A DNA stretch of 64,000 nucleotides. It comes from Symsagittifera roscoffensis. Lineage: Eukaryota; Xenacoelomorpha; Acoela; Convolutidae. The stretch spans positions 7,523,209 to 7,587,208 of the forward strand of contig NC_087065.1 of the NCBI RefSeq assembly GCF_963678635.1. Direction: 5' to 3'. Below the pieces are notes generated by a model that was not told the origin of the DNA, ran no database searches, and saw only the letters and a program-made list of their open reading frames with translations. Made by a program: the position numbers and the translations under genes. Position 1 is the stretch's first letter. Each line of letters begins with the position of its first letter. Positions 1 to 11,100 of this stretch are shown piece after piece.

Positions 1-409
1 ATGACAAAATTTGTGGACAAAAAATCAATTTATTAGACAAGTTTGAAACATGGAATCAATTTTTTATGAATTTTATTCAATTTCTTGCATAATTCATGAA
101 ATTTTGATTGATTGTTTTCCTGCAAACAAATTGCTCACACTGAAGATTTCAAAAAAATTGAAAAATTGGTAATTTTGAAGCTTTGGTATTTTTCTTTGAT
201 TGTTATCAATTATATTTGATTTATTTTCAATCAAAGCCAACTATAAAAAGGTGCAGGAAATTTGAAAAAGAAAGAATTAATTATAAAGATCAATCTGCCA
301 TTTTGAGCAGAATTTGCATGCAAATTTGAAACTTTACGTGAGTTTGATGAATATTTTTTGTCTGAAAAAAAAAGCTTTTACCCGCAAAAAATGTTCATTT
401 TTTAATTGT
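1..409. other. AT-rich non-coding sequence
   Basis: No ORF with recognisable content and no repeat shared with the rest of the window was seen. It is homopolymer-rich A/T sequence flanking the foldback repeat that follows. Confidence 0.5.
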
Positions 410-2280
410 TTGTTTAATTATTTATGTCTGTTTTAACTTTTTGCTACTCTCTATTACTGTTCACGAAGAACAAGTTCAAGAACAAAATTAGATCTTTGCT
501 GTTTTTGAAGCTTTGGAGTTTTGGTTTGAGTAATATCAAAAAAAATCTATTAAACTTCAAAAGAACTTAAGTATACTAAGTTGCAAAAAGCTGAAAATTA
601 TAATTGCAAAAAAAAAACAGAATCTTTACAAAATTTAAATGCGAGTGACAGCTATCTCCCATGTTTAAGCATAATAATTTTGCATGTTTAACGAAAGAGT
701 TTTTCCATGTTTAAGCTTTATCATATTTTGCAATGCTTGAGAAAATTTTCCACTTAGTTTTGCGTAAGGTCATTAAATTTTGCGAGGCCAAATTAAGTCT
801 GTCTGTCTGTCTGTATACCTGCTTTTTAATTAATTTGATTGTCTATCTACCCGTCTCCTAATTTTTAACTTTCAGCTTTCTATGATTTATTATATAATGA
901 AATGCAGGCTTCACTATCTCGCCATGTTAAGGCGTTTTCAACGTAATAATTTTGCATGTTTAACAAAAGATTTTGTTCAAGTTTAAACTATATCGTATAT
1001 TGCTATGATTAAAGTTTTTTTGCGATTTTCCAGTTGAAATTCAGTGTTTATTTCATCAAGTTTGAAACTAGCAACCTAATAGTGGGATTTTGTCAGTTTT
1101 CCCAAGTTTTGCGATTCTGGCCTAAATATATGAACCACCAAATCCTTTTAGTTTACGAGATAAGCAATTTTCGACATTTTTCAAAAATATCTAGAAAATT
1201 TAATTTTCAAATTTTCTCAATTTTTGAACTTCTCACCCTGTAGTTGGGTGTTGTCAGGGTACTCTCAGGGGTTGCGAATCTTGCCTCCAAATCTCACTTC
1301 TCAAATCCTTGTAGTGTGGAGATTGGAAGTTTTAAAGATTTTTTTGATAAACTTTTCAAAAAAATAGATTTTTAAAATCTAAGTTTTTGAAAAATTTATC
1401 GAAAAAATCTTAAAAAACTTCAAATCTCCAAACTACAAGGATTTGAGAAGTGAGACTTGGAGGCAAGATTTGCAACCCTTGAGAGAACCCTGACAGCTTC
1501 TAACTATAGGGTGACAGTTTCGAAAATCGAGAAATTTTTCAGAAATAATTTTTCTAAAAATTTTTGAAAAGTCTCGAAAATTGCTTATCTCGTAAACTAA
1601 AAGGATTTGGTTATTCATATATTTAGGCCAGAATCGCAAAACCTGGGAAAATTCTGACAAAATCCCACTATTAGGTTGCTAGTTTCAAACATGATGAAAT
1701 AAACACAGAATTTAAACTGGAAAATCGAAAAAAAAATTTAACCAGAGCAAAATACGATATAGCTTAAACGTGTACAAATTCGTTTGTTAAACATGCAATT
1801 ATTACGTTGAAAACGCCTTAACATGGCGAGATAGTGAAGCCTGCATTTCATATTATAATAAGTCAAAGAAGGCTGAAACTTAAAAATTAGGAGACGGGTA
1901 GATAGATAATCAAGTTAATTGAAAAAGCAGGTATACAGACAGACAGGCAGGCAGACTTAATTTGGCCTCGCAAAAAATAATAACCTTGCGCAAAACTAAG
2001 TGGAAAATTTTCTCAAGCATTGCAAAATATATTATAGCTTAAACATGGAAAAACTCTTTCGTTGAACACGAAAAATTATTATGCTTAAACATGGTAGATA
2101 GCTGTCACTCGCACTTAAATATAGTAAAGATTCTGTCTTTTTGCCATTATAATTTTCAGTTTTTTGCAACTTATTATAGTTAAGTTTAAGCAAAGCTCTA
2201 ATTTGTTCTTGAATTTTTTAGTGTGATTAGTAATAGAGAAGGGCAAAAAGTTAAAATAGACATACTTAAATTAATTAAAA
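410..2280. repeat. Large foldback (palindromic) repeat, arms about 0.9 kb
   Basis: The left arm (about 410-1372) is the reverse complement of the right arm (about 1378-2280). Matched landmarks are the segment with GTGACAGCTATCTCCCATG near 647 and its reverse complement near 2085-2110, the GTCTGTCTGTCTGTATACC run near 800 with its partner near 1930-1950, and the segment with ACTTCTCAAATCCTTGTAG near 1297 with its partner near 1434-1452. The spacer at the centre (about 1373-1378) is almost absent. No coding sequence lies inside. The right arm is also present in the same orientation at about 33130-33895. A foldback-type transposon or an inverted duplication of a half element would both fit. Confidence 0.8.
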
Positions 2281-2570
2281 CCAGCAATTATAAAATGAAA
2301 AATTTTTGAGAAGGTCAGATGTTCAAATCTTTTATTTAAAAATTCTAAATCAAAGTGCATTAGAACCGGAAGGAAAAGGAAAAAATACGGAGAAGCCTGC
2401 TTTTCCGTCCAACTTTGCAGACCCCAAGAGAGTTCCTTGGGAAAATAATTTGGTATCATATTGAAGCCAAAAAACATTAAAAAATTTGTCTCACACTCGA
2501 AAGAAAACTGGTCTAATTTTTTCTGTTTTACGCTCTTATATGAATGAATTTCGCGAATTAGCACGTATCA

Positions 2571-3245
2571 ATCTTCGATTTTAACTATATTATCATTTTA
2601 AAGCACTTGATTGGTTAATTTTTAAATTTGATTTTAATTTTTTGAACAGCAATGCCCAATGCTCTTGCTGCAGGCTCACAGAATGGGGCAGAATACTGAA
2701 AAATAATCATTTATTTTATTCAGTTAAAATTGAAAGCATGTTTTTAATAATATCAAACAAAAAATAAAACTTTTCATCAGCGTTTTCAAAATTCATATCT
2801 TATTAGGAAAAAATTGATTAAGGATAGTTTACAGGACATTGCTGCCCATAATGATCAATGATTGTCAAATCTAATTTGATATCGATAATTTTTTTAAAGA
2901 ATATAATCGATAATAATCCAGTAACAAAGTTTAATTGATTTTAATTTAGATTTCACTATGATCGATCATTATATGAAGCTATGTCTTGATAATTTTCCAG
3001 AATCTTTTTTGTCTCAAAAAACTCTGTAGCGATTGAAAAACACTGATGAAGAAGTAAAATTTCTTAAAATTATTTTTAAAACGCATGTTTATAACTGCTA
3101 AAAACTGCTGTTTAAAAAAATAATCTCTATTTTTGAACAATCTGTGAGCCTACAGTAGAAGGAATAGTCATTGTTGCTCAACCAAAAGAAGTCAAACTGA
3201 AAAACTATCCGATTGAGTGCTTTAAAGTGATAATATAGTTGAAGA
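2571..3245. repeat. Second, smaller foldback/MITE-like inverted repeat
   Basis: The outer ends are inverted copies: 2571-2612 carries AACTATATTATCATTTTAAA and 3208-3245 carries the complementary TTTAAAGTGATAATATAGTT. Further inward, the segments around CTCTTGCTGCAGGCTCAC (2660) and GTGAGCCTACAG (3145), and those around CATCAGCG (2777) and CACTGATG (3041), also pair. The arms are diverged and the centre lies near 2905. There is no coding capacity, and no clear target duplication was found. Confidence 0.65.
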
Positions 3246-3865
3246 GCAAAACTTTTAGCTTTTAACATGAATGGGCGGAGAGGCGGGTCAATGCCAGGGC
3301 TAACCGATGGCTTTCAAAAAAAACCACTGGGATAAAAAAAGAAAAATCCGTAAGAAACATGCAAACTTTATTGCATTCAGTTTAAAAGCGGAAAACAGAA
3401 AAAGTCTATTTTTTCACGTCTGAGGAGTTTTTGTTTTGATTTTTTTTGCAATCGGAAATAAGAGACTGTGGAGCTTTATGATGATACCAGTTTTTTTCCC
3501 AACACAATTTTTTTAGAGGGGGCCAAATTGGGCTGAAAAAAACCTAGGCTCTAGTTTTTTCTATTGCGAGTGTTCTTCGAAGTAACAGGCTATATTTTGA
3601 AATACATTTTTCCTATTTGCAATCTAGTGAAAGACAACAGGGTTAGGTTTGTTTTCCAGCTAAATAGACATGTAGAAAAAAATACACAACTTAAACGACT
3701 TTTTCCGAAAATAGTCACTGCCGAAAACAAGTCTCGGTGTTTTCTGTCGGAATACTTTATTTTTCTAAGAAGAAATAGTGCTCATATCAGAGCGAAACTA
3801 ATTTTGATTGAAAAACAAACATTTAAAGTTTGTAATTATGATGAGAAAAAAGACTAAGTACTTGA
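3246..3865. other. Non-coding spacer
   Basis: A short ORF at 3564-3857 has no recognisable domain and no splice-compatible neighbours. No repeat family from elsewhere in the window was recognised here. Confidence 0.4.
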
Positions 3866-6150
3866 TGTAGATTTAGGCAATTGCTACTCTAGGTTCGTTC
3901 TCTCCCTGTCACTCTTGCTTTCTTGACGACACCGCAAAGTGGTCCCTTGTGTACAGAATTCAGTGATTCAACCGAGATTCAAACTATCCAAAATTACGTA
4001 AGGGTTAAGTTGGTGGGAATTGTTCTGTGTCGTACTATGTTGCTGGCCGCTTATTGTCACTACTTTTGTGGCTGAATTGCTCGCACTCGCAATTGCAAGA
4101 GTTTCTATTAGTAGTTAATATTAGATGAAAATATCTCCAAATACAGAAGGCTCTGAGTATTTAATATACAGAATTTAATCTAATCATCTAATCAAGAGAA
4201 GAGGGTCCGCAATTTATCAACTATCGTCACTCAAGGAAACAATTATTTCACTCTAGAGAATTATAAACATTCAATTACGCTCCGTAATTCCAAAAAACTG
4301 CTCATTTTGACGGAGAACCAACTGCTCTCACTAGTACCAAATTTTGTTCTCTAATTAACAGAGAAAGAAGAATACTCTAACTCAGTACCAAGTATTCTCT
4401 CTAAATTTTAGAACCCAATTACTCTCATTAGTAGCCAAATTTGTTTAACGTACGGCTAACCTTTTGCTATGTTTTTCAATTTGAATTTTAGTTTTTGTTA
4501 TAGTTATGTTCGTCCCTTAAAGTCCTGATATTTTCTCTGGTACCTTTAAGTTAGGTATTAAATGAGTTCGTCCACTGACGAAACTGATCCTAACTCCCAT
4601 GTTAATTATAGGTATCTCTAGCTAAACTTTGAAAACATCAATTCTGACTTCATCTCTCAACCAGGTTACGGTTATTTAACAGATATCACGAGGTTGTTTT
4701 TTAGTTATCCCGTTAACGTTCCGACCTCCCATCTTTACTTTATTCCAATCCCGACCTTCTAGCTACCAAGGAAAACCTAATTTGTCTATTGGGGGTTAAA
4801 TTGTGGCAAAATTCACCTCGTGGGAGCTAAGTAAATATCCCACCCATTCATATATTTTAGGAGACCTACGTTCTATCCCGCGCTACTATCACTGCCGATA
4901 TCCTGTGGGACTAATTTTTTTAGTCTAGGTCTAGTTGAACTTCTACTGATAGATTAATCGCCAAGCAAAGCTGAACCCAATGTTTGCCAAGTCTACTCTA
5001 GTTAGTCTATTACTTAATTGTTACAATGCAAAATGTAGAACTTTACCCCCTTCAGCTTCTGATTATGTTCCTAATAGATAAGTGTCCTCCCAATTATAAG
5101 TAACATGATCGACTCCCACATCCGTTTCCCGTTGATTCTGGGGTTTTCATGCAGTTTTGGCCCTAAATTCCCAAAGGTCATTTCAAGGTCACCCGGGGTC
5201 AGTTTTCCATGTTTGGGTTTGGAGTCCCATGGGGGTCCTACCTGCCAAATTTTACTCATTTACCATTAATACTTCCCAAATTATCACATTTCTACGGTCC
5301 ATTATCCTTTTTCCCTTTAAAAGAATTTTAACAACAAAAGGAGTTGTCAGAGGAGTTTAACTCAGAGGGGGTCTTTTTTCGGGATTTGTATATAGTGTCG
5401 ATTGCCGCTATAATTTAATATGACCTCACTCATTATTTTGCGTAAATTGCCTAGTTCCTGTCTCAAGGGTGTTTTTCTCCAATGTTATCAACTTCCGGTC
5501 CAAACGCTGATTTTGGCTCAAACCTTAAAACATGATGTTCCTTGACATTACCTATCTTATCCCAAAATTTTGGCACCCTGCGTTTAGTTGGACTCGAGAA
5601 ACGACTTCCGGAAGTCGGGGTGGGGACTATTCACTTAGGGTATAACACCGGAAGTAGTGGTCAAGGGGGTCTGGGGTTCCAAGTTTACGGTTCAGTCAAT
5701 TAGGCCTAAAACAAATTAAGCTTTGGTCCCATTCCAACCACTTGTTAGTGAGTTCTAAAAAGATTATTTGCACTTCCGGAAACTGTTATCACTTGCGCCA
5801 GTGGTGTCCTAGGGGTCCGGGTTTTTTCATGCCCGGGTCAAATCATCCTAATTATCCGTCCTATGATATTCATCAAGTTAAAATTCTTAGTTTCCATTGG
5901 GAGGGGGTGGTTATCACTATCGTAACCGTCTTTTAGATTTAACCATAGGAGGGACTAATTCTTTCAAGATTTGGACTTATTTTGGGACTCGACCGTCTGT
6001 GTACTTTTCACTTCTCGTATTTGATAGTGAATACCAAGCTACGTACAACTCATTAACCTTCACTATGCTGCATGCGTTTGTCAAATTAATCTATATCTGA
6101 GTTTGGCGAAAAAGTGTTAGGATCACCGATCCTACAGCTGACATTGCGTG
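3866..6150. other. Less AT-rich non-coding block, possibly an old solo LTR or repeat
   Basis: Composition changes abruptly at about 3866 (more C, G and T-rich pyrimidine runs) and returns to A/T-rich sequence near 6150. There is no coherent ORF. Four sites containing ACTTCCGG or its complement occur within 300 bp: 5491-5498, the palindrome ACTTCCGGAAGT at 5604-5615, 5648-5655 and 5772-5779. The non-coding leader of the minus-strand Gypsy block at 62-64 kb is similarly rich in a TTCCGG-containing motif, but no longer alignment is visible. A solo LTR is one explanation; I could not find matching TG/CA ends with a target duplication. Confidence 0.35.
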
Positions 6151-7101
6151 TGAGAAAAAAAAGGGTTTAAGGGTTGTTTCAAAAATCACCGCAGATATCT
6201 TGAAGGTTTTTGGAATTTAAGATCGACAATAAATTACGCTCAATTTCGAAACAAAATAAGCTTAGAATCTCAGCATTTGTATTTTAAAACAAATTTTGCA
6301 AAGTTTTTGCTTTTCTTTGAAATTAGTTTTAGCCTGTTCATTATCCAGAAACTAAAACAATATTAAGCTACAAGACAAATTCTGAGGCTTTCGTTCTCAG
6401 AACTTAATGGCAAGATAATGCGATCAAATGAACACCTGTACTCTGATTTCAGTCAATCTATCAATTTGGTGCAGATTATAAGCTAAGGAAAAATTATTGT
6501 ACATTTGTCAAACAATATTTCCTTTTTCAGTGACCTGCTATGAACAGATTTATAAAAATTTACAGATACGGTTCTCAAATTTTTTCTCAATTCACGCACA
6601 AAGTGCTTTACGAAGCAGAAATTACATAATAGAAGAATTTCCATGACAAATATTGTTTGTCTAGTCACAAAAAAAAATTGGCAGACAAGAAAAATGCATT
6701 TAATTGTTATTAAAATGTTGTTCAAGTTACATGTTTTGATGAAAAGCAATCATTGTTTTTCTGATTCTAAGTTAGAAAATTTGAAAGCAAACTATTTTAA
6801 AACGTAAGCTTTTGCTAACATTAACGTTCTACGCACGTAAAACATAAAATTACGAAAAAACATGTAAGAAGAAATTACTTTATTTTCTGTTCAAATTACT
6901 TTTCGTATATTTTCAATCTCATTGCATAGTTATACGACGTGTTTTAGACTTCGTAAAATCCTAATTTATCAACTTGCTTTTCCTCATTAAAAAAGAAAGT
7001 TTAAATCGAATCTCTTATTAATTTACTCAATTTATAACTGATAAAATCAGTATCAGCAGAAAAAACATTGAATTGATTGGTTTTATCATCTTTTTTTTAC
7101 A
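6151..7101. other. Upstream region of the TIR-SAM gene
   Basis: AT-rich sequence without a recognisable gene. It directly precedes the ATG at 7102 and presumably contains the promoter and 5' UTR, but no TATA box or other element can be singled out against the AT-rich background. Confidence 0.4.
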
Positions 7102-8146
7102 ATGGCGACGAAATCAAGCAGTGAGACTGGCGTAGCGTCTCATCACGTTCCTCAAAATACCCCGAAACCCCGCGAATCGAAAAGCTCCAAGGCCTCCAAA
7201 ATCAAGAAGAACGTTTTCATTTCACACAGCACCGAAAGCGACTATCTGGAGCGGAAATTTGTGACAGAGTTTGTGTCGACTCTGAAAACCGAGTACAATT
7301 TAGAGAACGACTTGTGGTTTGACATCCACGAGAAGTGTTTGTTCACGTCTAGTTGGATGTCTTTGAGACTTGAGAATGCTGAAAAATGCAAATGTGCGGT
7401 GGTTGTGCTGTCAAATGCGTACATGGACAACAGGTAAAGGCTTTTGACTCTACTTTGAGACTACTTTTTTTGGGTAAAGTATTATATTTGATATTTGTCG
7501 ACACAATTTTCGAAACTTTTTTGAAAATCCACCCCCCCCCCCTCTCGAGAAAATCCTACAAAATCCGCCCCTGATTGTAGTTAATGATTAACGTTCAGAA
7601 AACTGAAACTCTATTTCCGAAATTTAAGAAAAAATTAAATATATTTAAAAAAATAACCTCTCCCAATTTTTAAAAGGGGGAGTTGAGTTCAATTATTTTG
7701 CATGCTTAATAGTCTGTACCTTCAATCAGTCTGTGATATATAAGATTACATACTACGGTATCATTGGAAGCAGGAGGGCTATTGATCTCAATAATTGCCA
7801 AGGAGAAGAAATTCGTCACTATAAGAAATTTAGAATATGCCTAATCATTTAAGGAGTCTTTTATAGGAGGGATACTTTTTCTAATATAGCGTACAATAGG
7901 AGTTGGTGACAGTTGAAGAAAATAGATTCAGGGGCTTTTTAAGTACTTTTTTTTTAATAAATGCCCTTTACAAGGCAGTGTGTGAACGAACTGAAGACGA
8001 TTTTGGAACGAAGTCGTCAGAACCCGAAAGGCATCAAAGTGTACGTGGTGTTGTATGAAGCGGCCGAGTTGTCCTCTGCCATCAACGAGCAGATCAGCGG
8101 GAAGGTGGATTTGAGTACATATGACTCAGACAACATCAGTGAAAAA
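7102..8146 (+). CDS. Exons 1-2 of the TIR-SAM gene: first TIR domain
   Basis: Exon 1 (7102-7433) has a basic, Ser/Lys-rich N-terminus, then VFISHS (TIR strand A) and AVVVLS (a later core strand). It ends in CAG|GTAAAG, splitting an Arg codon that exon 2 completes after ACAAG at 7974. Exon 2 (7975-8146) carries CVNELKTIL, whose Glu aligns with the SARM1 catalytic residue, and the strand KVYVVLYE. It ends in phase 0 at GAAAAA|GTTAGA. The 541-bp intron contains a truncated copy of a dispersed CAGGGGC-type repeat ending at about 7573. Confidence 0.8.
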
Positions 8147-11100
8147 GTTAGATTTTTTTACTGACCAATTCAAAAATAGCTGAATCTTTTTGTCCCATTT
8201 GTTGTATAGAGTAATTGAGTTCATTTCGGAAGCTGTCAATCAAATGTTCACTCTTGGTGCTAGACTAATTGATTAGCAGGTGTTTGTCCTTGGAACAGTC
8301 TGTCACCCTTGGATACTGTTTCTAACCACTCTTTATGCTAACTTGTGAGATTAAGTTGACAATCTCTTCTATCGGAATTAACAATTGGACAACGACAGTT
8401 TTACCTTCTCGACATGGCGCAGCCAGCAGGATCAGGTGGGGGGAAGAATCCACTGGGCATCACGGGCTTTTGGCCAGCAAAATGCACGGAACCGCCAATG
8501 TTGTGGGAATTCTGGATCAACAGATTCCAATGGGGAATGGTCGCAAAGCACTCACTAAACCCGATGAACTTTTACTTCGCCGCGACACTCACAGAGGCCC
8601 AAATTACTGACTTGCCCGCGGAAGTAGACGGAAAAAATCGGCGGGTATCAGAACAGGTGTTGATTTCGAACCTGTATTTGTGTCTGGGGGAAAAGGGGCA
8701 GGATGAACTGCACCAAAGACGACCACACCTGGATCTCCAGACGATTCGTTACCCACGGATGATAGACGCGCTGGAAACGGAATTTAAGAAAGAAAGAAAT
8801 GAAACATATGAAACATACCAACTCCTTTCTCGTAAGCAATTTATCAATGAAAGCTTGGAGCAATTCCATTCCGTACTCAGCGGATTGGCAGCGCGGTGCA
8901 ATTTTGGAACACTAGAAGACCGAATACTAAGAGACGTATTCATTGTTAACATGAATAATCGGGATGCACAAAAGGAACTATGCAGGTCGACGAAAACACC
9001 TGAGGAAGTGTACCGGATAGCTCTCTCGTACGAGAGGGGTAACAAGTATGCATCATCATATGTTGCCACGGGACCAGTGGGGGCCCCAGGATCATCATCA
9101 GGAGGCGGAGGAATCCAGATAAAATCGGAACCAGTCGGAATAATCCGTGGAGGTTATCGGAACAATCTTGCAAGGGGCCGGGGCTCTTACCAAGGGCGAG
9201 GATTGTATCGAGGCAGAAATCTACCAATAACAACAAATGTTATAACTGCGATCAACAAAATTTCACCAGGGAACACTTGGACAGATGCCCAGCAAAGGGG
9301 ATTACATGCAGTTTTTGCCACAAAATTGGCCATTTCGATCGAACCTGCAGGGGAAAACGTGGAAACCAGCGGGGACAGGGAGCCGTAGGAATGATACGGG
9401 AGAATGGCGACAATCATCACCTAGAAAATTCGGCGGACGAAGAAGCATCACAACATGCAAGTTCCCTTGGATGGGTTAATAAGAATCCAGTGGTGCACTC
9501 GTGGGACTCAAGCAGCTCCGACGGGGACTATATGGTTATGGCCATAAAACGAAAAAGAGTCACAGAATTGAAAGTTGCTGGGGCACAATTGCCGATCAAA
9601 GTCAATGGGAAACCCACTCGAGTGTGGATCGATAGCGGGTCCCCAATTTCAATTTTCACCATCGGAGAATTGCGGAAAACTTTGGGAACATCAGGAGTAA
9701 AACTGGACAATCTTACGGAGGAGGACAATGCTTTTCGGGATTATGGGAACAATCCACTACAGATGATTGGAACAATGGCAGTAACAATACAATCAAACGG
9801 CTGGAAGATCCATGCAAGGATAAAAGTAATCGGAGGGAACCGACCATCAATAATTGGAAGAGATCTGATGCCCCAACTAGGACTCCAGTTGGTGCAACAA
9901 TCACCAGGGGACCACATAATGTCCATTGAAGAAGGCAGCCAGGACGCACTGGAACCGGAGGGGGAGTTGGATTCATGGCAAACATATTTCAGTAAGCAGT
10001 TTTCAAACTTTTTTAGCAGGGTAGGGAAAATAAGAAACTACAAAGTACAAGCCGAATTTTTTGAAAACCTCACCCCAGTTCAACAGAAGGGGCGTCGAGT
10101 CCCGATTTCGTTGCAAGAGAAAGTGGATGCAGAAATTGACAAATTACTGAAACAGGGTCATTTCGAAAAATTATCCGAATGCTCGGACAAATATTTTGTG
10201 TCCCCAATAGTAATAACAGTAAAAAAGGATGGGTCCGTGAAACTGGCACTCGAGTCGAGGGAACTAAATAAACAAGTGCATAAGAATAAATACCAAATGC
10301 CGAATATCGAGGAACTAATGGACACGGTTGGACAAACGATTAGCGAAAAAAAACAGGGAGACATATATTTCACAACAATGGATTTAACATATGCTTATGG
10401 CCAACTGCCACTAAACGCTGAGACGAGCATACAGTGCAATTTTTCTCTTATTGGAGGCCGCTCGACGGGTACATACCGGTTCAAAACCGGATTCTATGGT
10501 CTCACTACAATGCCCGCGGAATTCCAGCGCGCAATGGATTGTATACTCGCTGAATACCCGCAAGCGCATGCGTTCATCGATGATATTTTGGTCGTAACCA
10601 AGGGAACGGCGATAGACCACATAGCGACGGTAGAGAAAATTTTAAAGAAACTGGATCGTGAAAATATGTCCCTAAAATTGACAAAATGTAAATTCGCCCA
10701 ACGAGAATGCGAATGGCTAGGCCATAAAATAACCCCGAGTGGAATTACTCCATTGGTTAGAAAAACAGAACCAATAGAAGCGCTAACGCCGCCACGGACT
10801 TTGTCACAATTAAAATCGTTTATGGGGTCAATTCATAGTTTGCACAAGTATCTGCCGGCATCGGCCGAATCATCGGCACCGCTGCGACCCCTACTAAGCA
10901 AAAATAATGAATACATTTGGACACCTGAATGCCAGAACGCGTTCGAACACCTTAAGAAACACGTTTCTAACATTGTTGAATTACGGCATTTTGATATCCA
11001 CAAAGACATTCGTATAGTGTGCGATGCAAGCCATAACGGGCTCGGCGCGGTGTTGGAACAGTTAGGACCAGAAGGATGGCGCCCAATCTCGTTTGCGTCG

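Noticed and set aside
3564-3857. 97-codon + strand frame
   Set aside because: No domain, no splice partner and AT-rich codon composition; not distinguishable from chance.
3866-6150. Solo LTR of one of the two Gypsy elements
   Set aside because: No alignment to the 215-bp LTRs or to the 61.5-64 kb region could be made by eye; kept only as an unassigned block.
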